DNA of 64,000 nucleotides from Porticoccus sp964276025 (GCA_964276025.1 CAXYDD010000002.1:186001-250000); one strand, 5' to 3'; shown: positions 26,119 to 35,158, numbered from the stretch's first letter. Made by a program: numbers and translations. Notes: generated from the letters alone by a model not told the origin.

Positions 26119-26742
26119 TTATTTTACCACCTTCTCAAGGCTATCTATTATTTCTTTTATACCTGAATGTTTCATCTTCATCGCAGCTTTATTAACGATA
26201 AGTCTAGAGCTAATATCAGAAATTGTATCTCTAGCTTCAAGCCCGTTTGCTTTTAAAGTATTCCCTGTATCAACAATATCAACTATTTCATCAGCAAGAC
26301 CCATAATTGGGGCTAACTCCATCGCACCATAAAGTTTTATAATATCTACTTGGGAACCTTTAGCGGCATAATATTTTCTCGCGACATTTACGTACTTTGT
26401 TGCAACCCTAATGCGTCCTAATCTTGGTGAAGCTCCAATTATTCCTGCTGTCATAAGCTTACACAAAGCAATATTAAGATCTAATGGCTCATATAAACCT
26501 TCAGCCCCATGCTCAAGTAATATATCTTTTCCAACTATTCCAAGATCAGCTGCACCAAATCTTACGTATGTAGGTACATCAGAACTTCGCAATATTAATA
26601 TGCGTACCCCTTTTATATTGGTATCAAATAATAATTTGCGACTGAGGCTTATATCCTCAGCAGGTATTATTCCAGCCTCAGCCAAAATACTAATTGTCTC
26701 TTCTAAAATTCTCCCTTTAGTCAAAGCGATTGTTATTTCCAT
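26119..26742 (-). CDS. hisG: ATP phosphoribosyltransferase catalytic subunit HisG (short form)
   Basis: HisG joins ATP and PRPP, the first and feedback-regulated step of histidine synthesis. At 207 residues this is the short form, which lacks the C-terminal regulatory domain and in known cases works with the regulatory subunit HisZ. Visible motifs are ITIALTKGRILEET, DLGIVGKDIL, and the phosphate-binding DEIVDIVDTGNTLKANGL near residue 152-169. No hisZ is present in this window. It lies between murA and hisD as in Pseudomonas. Confidence 0.96.
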   Translation of the reverse strand: MEITIALTKGRILEETISILAEAGIIPAEDISLSRKLLFDTNIKGVRILILRSSDVPTYVRFGAADLGIVGKDILLEHGAEGLYEPLDLNIALCKLMTAGIIGASPRLGRIRVATKYVNVARKYYAAKGSQVDIIKLYGAMELAPIMGLADEIVDIVDTGNTLKANGLEARDTISDISSRLIVNKAAMKMKHSGIKEIIDSLEKVVK

Positions 26743-26786
26743 AATTTTAAAATCCTTTAATACTTCGATATCTCAAAAATTTTCGT

Positions 26787-28049
26787 TTACTGAGTGATTC
26801 TACGAATTTTAGCACCCAATTGCTGTAATTTTTCTTCAATGCGCTCATAGCCTCGATCAATATGGTAAATTCTATCGACCACTGTATCGCCCTCTGCAAC
26901 AAGGCCCGCAATGATTAAGCTTGCTGATGCACGTAGGTCAGACGCCATTACTGGAGCAGCTTTTAGGCAATCTACACCTTCTACTGTAGCAGTATTGCCA
27001 TCTACACTTATCATTGCCCCCATACGATTCAGTTCATTTATTTGAACTAAGCGATTTTCAAAAATAGTTTCTACAATTTTTGCGGTGCCTTTGGAAACAG
27101 CATTAACAGCTGTAAGTTGTGCTTGCATATCAGTTGGTAATCCTGGATATGGAGAAGTTGAAAAGCTAACTGATCTTGGTTGCTTGTTTTCCATATCGAG
27201 TTCGATCCAATCCAAACCTGTATTTATCTTAGCACCCGCATCTCGAAAATTATTTAATACTTCCTCTAAGAGCTTTGGATCTGTATCTTTAAGGAGAATC
27301 TTTCCTCTGGTTGCCACTGCAGCCGCCAAATAAGTTGCTGTTTCAATTCTATCTGGCATTATTGTGTAATTACCACTGTGGAGAGATTCAACCCCATCAA
27401 TAATTATTTTTGATTTTCCTGCACCAACGATCCTACCCCCGAGAATGTTAATAAATTTAGCTAGATCAACTACCTCTGGCTCGCAGGCAGCATTTTCAAT
27501 AATAGTTCTGCCTTCAGCCAAAGATGCTGCCATCATCAAGTTTTCAGTAGCTCCAACTGAAACAATTCCCATTTTGATATTAGCTCCCTGTAGGCGACCA
27601 GAAACTTTTGCATCAACATAGCCTCCATTAATTTCGATTGAAGCACCCATGAGCTTAAGACCAGAAAGATGTAGATCAATAGGTCGGCTACCAATTGCAC
27701 AGCCGCCAGGAAAAGAGACTTTCGCCCGACCATACTTGGCTAGCATAGGTCCTAAAACTAAAATTGAGGCGCGCATCCTTTTTACTAAATCGTAAGGAGC
27801 GGTATGTTTTTTTAGGGTTGTTGAATCTATCTCAACTTTCATTTTTTCGTTCATGATGACGGTAACCCCAAGACAACCAAGTAATTCGAACATGGTTGTT
27901 GTATCATGCAAGTGAGGTATATTCGACACCATTACTGGTCCGTTTGAGAGAAGAGTTGCTGCTAAAATAGGTAGGGCTGAATTTTTTGCGCCAGATATGC
28001 GTATTTCACCAGAAAGTCTTTTCCCACCCGAAATCAGCAATTTATCCAT
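26787..28049 (-). CDS. murA: UDP-N-acetylglucosamine 1-carboxyvinyltransferase MurA
   Basis: MurA transfers enolpyruvate from PEP to UDP-GlcNAc, the committed step of peptidoglycan synthesis and the target of fosfomycin. The 420-residue protein has SGAKNSALPILAA (catalytic Lys22 region), the loop PGGCAIGSRPID with the reactive Cys117, and DRIETATYL, PTDMQAQL and DLRASA motifs. The cysteine is kept, so sensitivity to fosfomycin is expected. It lies between ibaG and hisG, the usual gammaproteobacterial order. Confidence 0.98.
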   Translation of the reverse strand: MDKLLISGGKRLSGEIRISGAKNSALPILAATLLSNGPVMVSNIPHLHDTTTMFELLGCLGVTVIMNEKMKVEIDSTTLKKHTAPYDLVKRMRASILVLGPMLAKYGRAKVSFPGGCAIGSRPIDLHLSGLKLMGASIEINGGYVDAKVSGRLQGANIKMGIVSVGATENLMMAASLAEGRTIIENAACEPEVVDLAKFINILGGRIVGAGKSKIIIDGVESLHSGNYTIMPDRIETATYLAAAVATRGKILLKDTDPKLLEEVLNNFRDAGAKINTGLDWIELDMENKQPRSVSFSTSPYPGLPTDMQAQLTAVNAVSKGTAKIVETIFENRLVQINELNRMGAMISVDGNTATVEGVDCLKAAPVMASDLRASASLIIAGLVAEGDTVVDRIYHIDRGYERIEEKLQQLGAKIRRITQ

Positions 28050-28125
28050 TAAAGATCCTTTTTTATCAGCATATTTGCAACTTATGTCAACATAGTTAAA
28101 TCAAATATGTTGCGAGCAACTATCG

Positions 28126-28368
28126 TTAAAGCTCATCAAGTGTATAAGCCTTGATGGACACAGCATGAATTGTGCCATTTTTGATGTACTCATTAATAAT
28201 TTGATAAATTAACTGTTGTCGTTTTACGGAATTAAGACCAAGAAAAATCTCTCCCGTTGCGACAATATCAAAATGGCCATTAGTGCCCTCAACTTTAATT
28301 TCGCAATCAGGAAGCTGTTTGTTCAATAAACTTTGTATTTCTAATTTTACTGGCGGTTCCATAAACAT
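28126..28368 (-). CDS. ibaG: BolA family protein IbaG
   Basis: IbaG (YrbA) is a small BolA-fold protein associated with monothiol glutaredoxins and iron-sulfur or acid-stress functions. The 80-residue product has the BolA helix-strand core (EIQSLLNKQLPDCEIKV), a VATGEIFLGLNSVKRQQLIYQ segment and the C-terminal IHAVSIKAYT motif with the His that can join a glutaredoxin-bound cluster. Position upstream of murA and after mlaC matches ibaG rather than bolA. ATG at 28368; a second ATG is two codons later. Confidence 0.9.
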   Translation of the reverse strand: MFMEPPVKLEIQSLLNKQLPDCEIKVEGTNGHFDIVATGEIFLGLNSVKRQQLIYQIINEYIKNGTIHAVSIKAYTLDEL

Positions 28369-28377
28369 TCCTAGTTA

Positions 28378-29025
28378 TCAGCCATCTGAAGATGACCAAG
28401 TGTTTATGACTTTCTCTAGATCACCATCAAGTTTTCTGGCTCTTTGAGTGAACTGATTACGAAATATTTTACCAAGATTAATTCCATTAATAACCAAGTT
28501 GGTAACCTTCCAAGAACCAGAACGAGTTAAGCTCATTGAATAAATCAAAGGGAATACTCCATCTGAACCTCGAATTTCTTGAATAACTCTCGTTGACTTA
28601 AGATCGCCTATATCTTTTTTTGGTGGAATCACTTCAATCGATTGCTCTCCGTAAGATAATAATCCCCGACCATAGGTTTCAATGAGTTCTCTTCTGAATG
28701 TATAGGCAAAACGTTTTCGTTGCTCAGGGCTCGATGTTTTTGCATATTTACCCATAACTCTATATGCAATCCAATCAAAATCAATAACATTAATTAAAAG
28801 GAGATCTAATTCATCAAAGAAGTCTTCTGGGTTGTTCGAAAAACTTTCTCTATGGCTATTAATGGTTTTAAGCAGTTTTTTTGTTACCTGCTCAATTACA
28901 TCATGAGGTTTTTTTGGAATGGGAGTTGTCCTAGCATCCGTAATTGAATTTGCCCAAGAAAATTGGATAGCACATGCGAAAATCAAAAACATTTTGCCTA
29001 TTTTACCTGAATACCTTAGTAGCAT
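28378..29025 (-). CDS. mlaC: periplasmic phospholipid-binding protein MlaC
   Basis: MlaC carries phospholipids across the periplasm between the outer-membrane MlaA complex and the inner-membrane MlaFEDB transporter. The 215-residue protein has a signal peptide (residues 1-25, ending in SWA) and the family core with DFDWIAYRVMGKYAKTSSPEQRKRF (split here: DFDWIAYRVMGKY and SPEQRKRFAYTF), then SWKVTNLVINGINLG near the C-terminus. Unusually, mlaF, mlaE, mlaD and mlaB, which flank mlaC in E. coli and Pseudomonas, are all missing; the next gene upstream is the divergent yrbG and the next downstream is ibaG. Confidence 0.9.
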   Translation of the reverse strand: MLLRYSGKIGKMFLIFACAIQFSWANSITDARTTPIPKKPHDVIEQVTKKLLKTINSHRESFSNNPEDFFDELDLLLINVIDFDWIAYRVMGKYAKTSSPEQRKRFAYTFRRELIETYGRGLLSYGEQSIEVIPPKKDIGDLKSTRVIQEIRGSDGVFPLIYSMSLTRSGSWKVTNLVINGINLGKIFRNQFTQRARKLDGDLEKVINTWSSSDG

Positions 29026-29200
29026 TTTATTTTCCTTATAAATCCTTTAAGAGCGATGATGTTATTAGCCAATATCTCACGTCGTGAGAGATTCTTCTAA
29101 TAGAGCTAAATAATAGCTGACTTAGGAACGTCCGCACTATAACATTGGAAACATAAATTAGGAATAATCTCTGAATCAAGACCGAGGAATAAAAGTTAAA

Positions 29201-30178
29201 ATGGAAATATTAGGTCTTGCATCTTTAGCAATTATATTAGGGCTCATAGGACTTGTATGGGGTGCAGAAAATTTTGTTGCAGGTAGTGTTGGGGCTGCCT
29301 ATAAATTTAAAATTTCTCCTTTGGTTATTGGCCTAACGATTGTCTCTTTTGGAACATCTGCACCAGAAATTATCGTATCCATAGATGCGTCACTTAATCA
29401 GGCTGGTGATATTGGAATAGGTAACGCTATTGGATCAAATTTAGCAAACATTGGATTAGTTTTAGGGATCACTGCTTTAATCTGCCCAATTCCTTTTAGT
29501 AAAAATTTGCTAAAAACAGAGGGGTTGGCCCTATTCGTTGCCACTCTTCTAGGTGGAGCTTTTTTATATGATGGAAATCTGAGCAGTATAGAGGGGTTAA
29601 TTCTTATTTTTGCAACCCTTCCTCTTATGACTTACATTTTTTATAGAAAAAAATATGAAGTTGCTAAGGGACTAAAGAATACGCAAGAAGGGGTGGTCTT
29701 GTCATCAACAAAGAAAGCTTTTGCATCATTTTTTTGCGGTCTTTTAGTATTGCTCGTTAGTGCAGATTTATTAGTTTGGGGTGCTATAAATTTTGCTGAG
29801 TTTTTTGGTGTAAGCAAACTAATTATTGGATTAACTGTAGTTGCTATTGGTACCAGCTTGCCTGAACTAGCTGCTTCGATAAGTAGCGCGATAAAGGGCC
29901 ACCACGATATTGCTATAGGAACTATATTTGGCTCTAATCTATACAATTTGTTAATAGTTATGGCTATGCCGGGAATAATTGCAACTCCAAAACTTGATGA
30001 AGAAGTATTTTACCGAGATTACTTGTCGATGGGTTCGCTCACATTAGTCCTGTTTGTTATAATTTTATATGTGTCCTATATTTCAAGAAATAAGGGTCAT
30101 CAAGCAATAATTTCAAAAAAATTAGGCCTTGTACTATTATTACTCTATGCGCTTTACTATGCTTTACTTATGATTTAA
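29201..30178 (+). CDS. yrbG: CaCA-family calcium/sodium antiporter YrbG
   Basis: YrbG belongs to the Ca2+:cation antiporter family; the physiological substrate in bacteria is not settled. The 325-residue membrane protein has about ten helices and the two characteristic alpha repeats, each with a G-T-S-x-P-E motif: GTSAPEIIVSIDASL (about 57-71) followed by GNAIGSNLANIG, and GTSLPELAASISSAI (about 224-238) followed by GTIFGSNLYNLL. It opens the plus-strand lipopolysaccharide cluster and is divergent from mlaC, as in E. coli apart from the missing mla genes. Confidence 0.92.
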   Translation: MEILGLASLAIILGLIGLVWGAENFVAGSVGAAYKFKISPLVIGLTIVSFGTSAPEIIVSIDASLNQAGDIGIGNAIGSNLANIGLVLGITALICPIPFSKNLLKTEGLALFVATLLGGAFLYDGNLSSIEGLILIFATLPLMTYIFYRKKYEVAKGLKNTQEGVVLSSTKKAFASFFCGLLVLLVSADLLVWGAINFAEFFGVSKLIIGLTVVAIGTSLPELAASISSAIKGHHDIAIGTIFGSNLYNLLIVMAMPGIIATPKLDEEVFYRDYLSMGSLTLVLFVIILYVSYISRNKGHQAIISKKLGLVLLLLYALYYALLMI

Positions 30179-30254
30179 GTGTAAGGAGTATTTTTTCTTT
30201 TAGTCTGGCAGTGTTAGTCTAAACTTGTTACCGGCCAAAAAAATAGAGAAGAAA

Positions 30255-31226
30255 ATGATCCAAAATGATTATTTAAAAGTAGCGAAACGCACAATTAAAA
30301 TGGAATCAGAAGCTGTTGCGCTTTTAGAGCAGCGTATTGGCAATGAGTTCACAGAGGCCTGTAAACTGATAATCAATTGCCATGGTCGCGTAGTAGTTAC
30401 TGGTATGGGTAAATCTGGGCACATCGGACGTAAAATTGCTGCCACTTTTGCTAGCACTGGTACGCCTGCATTTTTTGTTCATCCAGGTGAGGCTAGTCAT
30501 GGTGACATTGGGATGATTACAAAGAAAGATGTGGTGTTAGCTTTATCAAACTCAGGCACCACAGCTGAGGTGGTTACTCTTCTTCCCCAAATCAAACGCT
30601 TGGGTGTTCCCTTAATTTGCATGACAGGAGACCAAGTATCTATTCTAGCTAAAGCAGCAGAAGTTCATTTAGACGTGAAAGTCGATTCAGAGGCATGTCC
30701 GCTTGGGTTGGCTCCTACTACAAGTACGACCGCATCACTCGTAATGGGCGACGCATTAGCTATAGCATTGCTAGAGGCGAGGGGTTTTACAGCAGAAGAT
30801 TTTGCATTCTCCCACCCTGGTGGTGCATTAGGGAAAAAGTTACTCTTAAAGGTTCGAGATATAATGCACAGCGGCGAAAATCTTCCAAAGGTAAATATCA
30901 ATCAACCTTTGAAGGAAGCATTACTTGAAATGTCAAAAAAAGGATTTGGTATGACCACCGTAGTGGAGGATACTGGTAAGCTTTTCGGAGTATTTACTGA
31001 TGGAGACCTTCGTAGAGCTGTAGATAACGATAAGGATGTAAAGTCTATTCCTGTAAGTGAGGTTACTAAATCAGGTTGTAGATCGATACATCAAGATGCA
31101 TTAGCTGCTGAGGCATTAAAAATTATAGAAGATTTTAAGATCACTACTTTAGTTATAGAGAATTCTGATCATGAGCCTGTTGGCATACTCCATTTGCATG
31201 ACATACTAAGAGCGGGCGTCGTATAG
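30255..31226 (+). CDS. kdsD: arabinose-5-phosphate isomerase KdsD
   Basis: KdsD converts ribulose-5-phosphate to arabinose-5-phosphate, the first step to Kdo, an essential sugar of lipopolysaccharide. The 323-residue protein has an N-terminal SIS domain (GKSGHIGRKIAATFASTGTP, then HPGEASHGD and SNSGTTAEV) and two C-terminal CBS domains (from about residue 200, VRDIMHSGENLPKV, and IIEDFKITTLVI). ATG at 30255 with AGAAG upstream is preferred; an upstream TTG at 30225 would add ten residues. It is followed by kdsC after 3 bases. Confidence 0.95.
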   Translation: MIQNDYLKVAKRTIKMESEAVALLEQRIGNEFTEACKLIINCHGRVVVTGMGKSGHIGRKIAATFASTGTPAFFVHPGEASHGDIGMITKKDVVLALSNSGTTAEVVTLLPQIKRLGVPLICMTGDQVSILAKAAEVHLDVKVDSEACPLGLAPTTSTTASLVMGDALAIALLEARGFTAEDFAFSHPGGALGKKLLLKVRDIMHSGENLPKVNINQPLKEALLEMSKKGFGMTTVVEDTGKLFGVFTDGDLRRAVDNDKDVKSIPVSEVTKSGCRSIHQDALAAEALKIIEDFKITTLVIENSDHEPVGILHLHDILRAGVV

Positions 31227-31229
31227 AAA

Positions 31230-31775
31230 ATGGCAACAAATAACCAAAAAACTCTTAACCTAGCAAAATCAATAAAGTTATTATTGTTAGATGTTGATGG
31301 CGTCTTAAGTGACGGGAAATTATACTTTGCAAACAGTGGTGAAGGATTTAAATCATTTAATATTAAAGATGGCTTAGGTATTAAACTGTTACAAAAAAAT
31401 GGTATTAAGGTAGGAATTGTAACTGGCAGGTCATCTGAAATTGTAGCAAGGAGAGCAAAAGACCTTGGAATTGATTTAGTCATACAAGGGAGAGAAGACA
31501 AATTAGCAGCTCTAAAAGAAATACTTGAAGATGACAAAAATAGCTTAAGTTATCTTATGCAAGAAATTGCATTTCTCGGAGATGATCTGCCTGATGTTTC
31601 AATAATTCGAAAAGTTGGACTTGGAGTTGCTGTTGGTGATGCTCATCGATTTGTAGTCAAAAATTCTAATTGGCAAACCACATCAAATGGCGGATGTGGC
31701 GCAGTAAGAGAGCTGGCTGAACTAATTTTGGGAGCACAAGATAAGCTTGATTCAAGCTTTATAGGCTATCTTTAA
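31230..31775 (+). CDS. kdsC: 3-deoxy-D-manno-octulosonate 8-phosphate phosphatase KdsC
   Basis: KdsC removes phosphate from Kdo-8-phosphate. The 181-residue HAD-superfamily enzyme has the nucleophile motif DVDGV (residues 21-25), VTGRSSEIVARRAKDLGI (motif II region), and FLGDDLPDVSIIRKVGLGVAV with the acidic motif. The small uncapped form fits KdsC, which works as a tetramer. It lies between kdsD and lptC, the conserved order. Confidence 0.96.
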   Translation: MATNNQKTLNLAKSIKLLLLDVDGVLSDGKLYFANSGEGFKSFNIKDGLGIKLLQKNGIKVGIVTGRSSEIVARRAKDLGIDLVIQGREDKLAALKEILEDDKNSLSYLMQEIAFLGDDLPDVSIIRKVGLGVAVGDAHRFVVKNSNWQTTSNGGCGAVRELAELILGAQDKLDSSFIGYL

Positions 31776-31827
31776 AGATTTAATTTATTGATATTAATTT
31801 GCTTTACTTAAACTAAATTTATCTACT

Positions 31828-32400
31828 ATGCGTAATTTTCTCTTAACAATCATGCTTTTAGGTTCCGCAGGGGGTTTTCTATTATTTATGCTTGGACAAC
31901 CTGAAGTTTTTAGAAAAAAACCTGACTACAATCAAAACATAATTGATTATAAATTTGATAGCTACATGATAAATATCTCTATGTTGGAGTTTGATAAAAG
32001 CGGAAGATTAGCGTCAAAGCTGGACGCAATTAATACTAAGCGCTTTAAATTAACTAGCAGGCTCGAATTTGAAAAACCGAAGCTTAAATATTATGCATCA
32101 GCAGAATCAGTCAAACCATGGCAGCTTAAAGCTGACAAGGGTGCGAGTATAGATAATGGTGAAAGTGCAATATTTACAGATAATGTTTATGCATGGAAAG
32201 ATCTTAAAGATGGGAAGAAAAATAAAATTATTACAGAAAAATTGATTTTGTACCCCAACAAACAGACTGTTGAGACTGATGTCAAGATCAGAATGATTAG
32301 CCCGAACGGAGAATCTGTTGGCGTTGGCATGAGGGGGAACCTAGATACTGAAATATTCGAACTTTTGTCTGAGGTCCAAGGGGTTTATCGTGGACAGTAA
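31828..32400 (+). CDS. lptC: lipopolysaccharide export protein LptC
   Basis: LptC is the inner-membrane bitopic protein that receives lipopolysaccharide from LptB2FG and passes it to LptA. The 190-residue product has one N-terminal membrane helix (residues 3-22) and a periplasmic beta-jellyroll domain; NGESAIFTDNVYAWK and LYPNKQTVETDVKI are recognisable family segments. Sequence identity in this family is low, so the call rests also on the position between kdsC and lptA. Its TAA overlaps the lptA start. Confidence 0.9.
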   Translation: MRNFLLTIMLLGSAGGFLLFMLGQPEVFRKKPDYNQNIIDYKFDSYMINISMLEFDKSGRLASKLDAINTKRFKLTSRLEFEKPKLKYYASAESVKPWQLKADKGASIDNGESAIFTDNVYAWKDLKDGKKNKIITEKLILYPNKQTVETDVKIRMISPNGESVGVGMRGNLDTEIFELLSEVQGVYRGQ

Positions 32401-32881
32401 ATTTTGGTTGTTCGCCTCTTTATTTTTTTGGTGTTTTAACCTTAATGCTCTTCCAGACGACAGGAAATCCCCTATTAAAGTAGTTTCTGATCGCGCAGAA
32501 CAGAATGAAAAAAATGGTACTGCTATTTATGAAGGGGCAGTTATTGTTCGGCAAGGAAGCATAATCATTAATGCGGATAAAGTTACAATAGTTACTGATG
32601 TAGAAGATGGTGATAGGATTGTATGTGAAGGTAATCCAGCTCAATACCAACAAATTATAAATACTGAAGATGGTCTTGTTTTGGCCAGCGCTAACACTAT
32701 CAAGTACTTTCTGAAAAAAGAAAGAATTGGATTAATTCAGGATGCTAGCCTTGAACAAAACGGTACTACTATAACTGGAGATAAAATTTACTACGATCTG
32801 AAATCAGAGATCGTAAAAGCTTCCTCTTCAGCAAATACAAAACAACGTATAGAGATGGTGATTCCACCCACTAGACAGTAA
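32390..32881 (+). CDS. lptA: periplasmic lipopolysaccharide bridge protein LptA
   Basis: LptA forms the periplasmic bridge that carries lipopolysaccharide to the outer-membrane LptDE. The 163-residue protein has a signal peptide (residues 1-20, ending in NALP region) and an OstA-type jellyroll domain beginning PIKVVSDRAEQNEKNGTAIYEG, with GNPAQYQQ and ITGDKIYYD further on. The start is GTG at 32390, inside the end of lptC, so the two are translationally coupled. Followed after 11 bases by lptB. Confidence 0.93.
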   Translation: MDSKFWLFASLFFWCFNLNALPDDRKSPIKVVSDRAEQNEKNGTAIYEGAVIVRQGSIIINADKVTIVTDVEDGDRIVCEGNPAQYQQIINTEDGLVLASANTIKYFLKKERIGLIQDASLEQNGTTITGDKIYYDLKSEIVKASSSANTKQRIEMVIPPTRQ

Positions 32882-32892
32882 GGCAATTTTTT

Positions 32893-33618
32893 ATGGCAGT
32901 ACTAAGAGCTCTAAATCTTTCTAAAAGCTACAAAAAAAGGCCTGTCATTCGTGATGTTTCCCTTACAGTAGAAAGTGGTGCCATTGTTGGTTTACTCGGA
33001 CCTAATGGAGCTGGCAAAACAACCTGCTTCTATATGATAGTTGGTTTAGTAGAACAGGATGGTGGGGAAATATTTATTGGTGAGGAGAATATCACTAATC
33101 TTCCAATGCATGGTCGAGCACAAAAAGGTATTGGATATCTGCCTCAAGAGGCTTCGGTTTTTAGAAAAATGACTGTGGCAGATAATATTTTAGCTATTTT
33201 AGAAACACGAGATGATCTTGATGATGATCAACGAAAACTTAGAACTGAAGACTTACTTAAAGAGTTTCACCTTTCCCATATTCGAGATTCTATAGGTCTC
33301 AGCCTTTCTGGTGGCGAGCGACGAAGGGTTGAAATTGCCAGAGCGCTAGCTACAGAACCGGACTTCATTCTTCTTGATGAGCCTTTTGCCGGTGTAGATC
33401 CAATTTCAGTTAATGAAATAAAACAAATTATTCGCCAACTCAAAAGCAAAAACATCGGTGTTTTAATCACTGATCACAATGTTCGCGAAACACTTGATAT
33501 CTGTGAGCATGCTTATATCGTAGGCGAAGGCAAAGTTATTGCAGAGGGGGAAGCTTCTGCAATAATAGCCAACCAACAGGTTCGAGATATATATCTAGGC
33601 GAAGACTTCGTACTCTAA
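32893..33618 (+). CDS. lptB: lipopolysaccharide ABC transporter ATPase LptB
   Basis: LptB is the ATPase that drives lipopolysaccharide extraction from the inner membrane with LptF and LptG. The 241-residue protein has Walker A GPNGAGKTT (36-44), a Q-loop in YLPQEASVFRKMTV, the signature SLSGGERRRVEIARAL, Walker B FILLDEPFAGVDP and the switch His in ITDHNVRETL. All motifs are intact. Its genes for LptFG are not in this window. It ends about 105 bases before rpoN. Confidence 0.97.
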   Translation: MAVLRALNLSKSYKKRPVIRDVSLTVESGAIVGLLGPNGAGKTTCFYMIVGLVEQDGGEIFIGEENITNLPMHGRAQKGIGYLPQEASVFRKMTVADNILAILETRDDLDDDQRKLRTEDLLKEFHLSHIRDSIGLSLSGGERRRVEIARALATEPDFILLDEPFAGVDPISVNEIKQIIRQLKSKNIGVLITDHNVRETLDICEHAYIVGEGKVIAEGEASAIIANQQVRDIYLGEDFVL

Positions 33619-33691
33619 ACAGGTAACTAAAGTTCCAATTTAGCCAAGCATCTAATGACTCAGTCAAATATCCAACTACTAAATTATTTAT

Positions 33692-33715
33692 GGGCATGAT
33701 ATTTGCCTGTATAAT
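33692..33715 (+). promoter_or_regulatory. sigma-54-like -24/-12 element overlapping a TATAAT upstream of rpoN
   Basis: In front of rpoN the sequence GGGCATGATATTTGC (33692-33706) fits the sigma-54 pattern TGGCAC-N5-TTGC with two mismatches and exact GG/GC spacing (GG at 33693-33694, GC at 33705-33706). It is directly followed by TATAAT (33710-33715). The start codon at 33724 is so close that either promoter would give an almost leaderless transcript. It may therefore be an autoregulatory site or chance in AT-rich DNA. Confidence 0.3.
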
Positions 33716-33723
33716 AATTTATT

Positions 33724-35118
33724 ATGTTAAAGCCAAAGTTATCACTCAATATTTCGCAAAAGCTGAAAATGACACCTCAACTTCAGCAAGCTATAAGCAT
33801 ACTTCAGCTTTCCTCATTGGAGTTATCTCAGGAAGTGCAGCAAAAATTATACGATAATCCACTCCTAGAGCTTGAAGAGGGTGAAGAAGATTACGAAAAA
33901 GAACCGACTGCAGAAATTTTTGATGAAACATTTACAGATACATTTAAATTTGAAAATAAATCGGATTACTCTCATGAGCCTAAAAAAAATAATGAGCTTA
34001 TTGCAGATCATAAAGATTACGAGGCTATCGATCCGAGAACTAGCTCCTTAAGCGACCATCTAGTTTCTCAACTACATCTAGTAACTCTTTCCGATATTGA
34101 ATTTATAATAGGTATTAGCATAATCGATTCAATTGATGATAAGGGTATGCTTATTTCTTCTGTCGAGGATATACAGGAACTCATGGGTGACTCAGTCTCA
34201 CTGGAAGAAATTTATAATGTATTGGACAAGATACAACAATTTGATCCTCCAGGAGTAGGGGCTCTTAATGTATCTGAGTCTTTAGTGATTCAGCTTAATC
34301 AGCTCCCGAAAAATACGGAGCATGTGGAAATAGCAAAAAAACTGGTTTCAAACCATTCTGAGTTACTGAGGAAGCATGATAAACAACAAATAAAAAAAAT
34401 CTCTGGTTATACGCTCAAAGTTATTGAAAAAGTGTTGTTGCTGTTAAGGACTCTATCTCCTTATCCAGGAAATAATTGGAATAATGATCCGATAGAATAT
34501 GTAATACCAGATGTTAAAGCTTTTAAGCTTAATGGATCCTGGCATGTAGCATTAAATACCGACGTAGTACCAAAATTAAATATTAAGTCGGAGTATGAAA
34601 AATTGATAAAACGCGGAAACCATGGAGAAGATAATGACTTTATCAAAAGAAACTTGAATGAAGCTAAATGGCTAATTCAGAGTATAGAGAATAGAAATGA
34701 CACCTTATTAAAGGTTGCATCATCTATTGTGAAAGCACAAAAAGATTTTTTTGAGGAAGGAACAGAAAGTATGAAGTCGATGGTTTTAAAGGATATAGCT
34801 GATGAATTGGAGCTTCATGAATCTACCGTATCCCGTATAACTACTCACAAATATATATCTACCCCATTAGGCGTATTCGAGCTCAAGTATTTTTTTTCTA
34901 GTCACATCAAAACAACTAATGGAGAAGAGTTTTCATCTGTAGCAATTCGCGCTATTCTAAAAAAACTAATCGATGAAGAGTCTGCAACGCGCCCTTTGAG
35001 CGATAGTAAGCTGGGATTCTTGCTCAATGACATGGGTATAAATATTGCGCGTCGAACAGTTGCTAAATATAGGGAGGGTATGGGAATTGTGTCATCCAGC
35101 GAAAGAAAGCATATTTAA
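33724..35118 (+). CDS. rpoN: RNA polymerase sigma-54 factor RpoN
   Basis: RpoN directs RNA polymerase to -24/-12 promoters that need an activator ATPase such as NtrC. The 464-residue protein has the glutamine- and leucine-rich region I (KMTPQLQQAISILQLSSLEL), an acidic linker, the core-binding domain, the helix-turn-helix region (DIADELELHESTVSRITTHK), and the C-terminal RpoN box ARRTVAKYRE near residue 445. It lies in the conserved lptB-rpoN-hpf-ptsN order. A target system, glnA-ntrB-ntrC, is 6 kb downstream. Confidence 0.97.
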   Translation: MLKPKLSLNISQKLKMTPQLQQAISILQLSSLELSQEVQQKLYDNPLLELEEGEEDYEKEPTAEIFDETFTDTFKFENKSDYSHEPKKNNELIADHKDYEAIDPRTSSLSDHLVSQLHLVTLSDIEFIIGISIIDSIDDKGMLISSVEDIQELMGDSVSLEEIYNVLDKIQQFDPPGVGALNVSESLVIQLNQLPKNTEHVEIAKKLVSNHSELLRKHDKQQIKKISGYTLKVIEKVLLLLRTLSPYPGNNWNNDPIEYVIPDVKAFKLNGSWHVALNTDVVPKLNIKSEYEKLIKRGNHGEDNDFIKRNLNEAKWLIQSIENRNDTLLKVASSIVKAQKDFFEEGTESMKSMVLKDIADELELHESTVSRITTHKYISTPLGVFELKYFFSSHIKTTNGEEFSSVAIRAILKKLIDEESATRPLSDSKLGFLLNDMGINIARRTVAKYREGMGIVSSSERKHI

Positions 35119-35158
35119 AATTCAATATGTGTTGAACTAAGGATAAATGGAGAATCAT

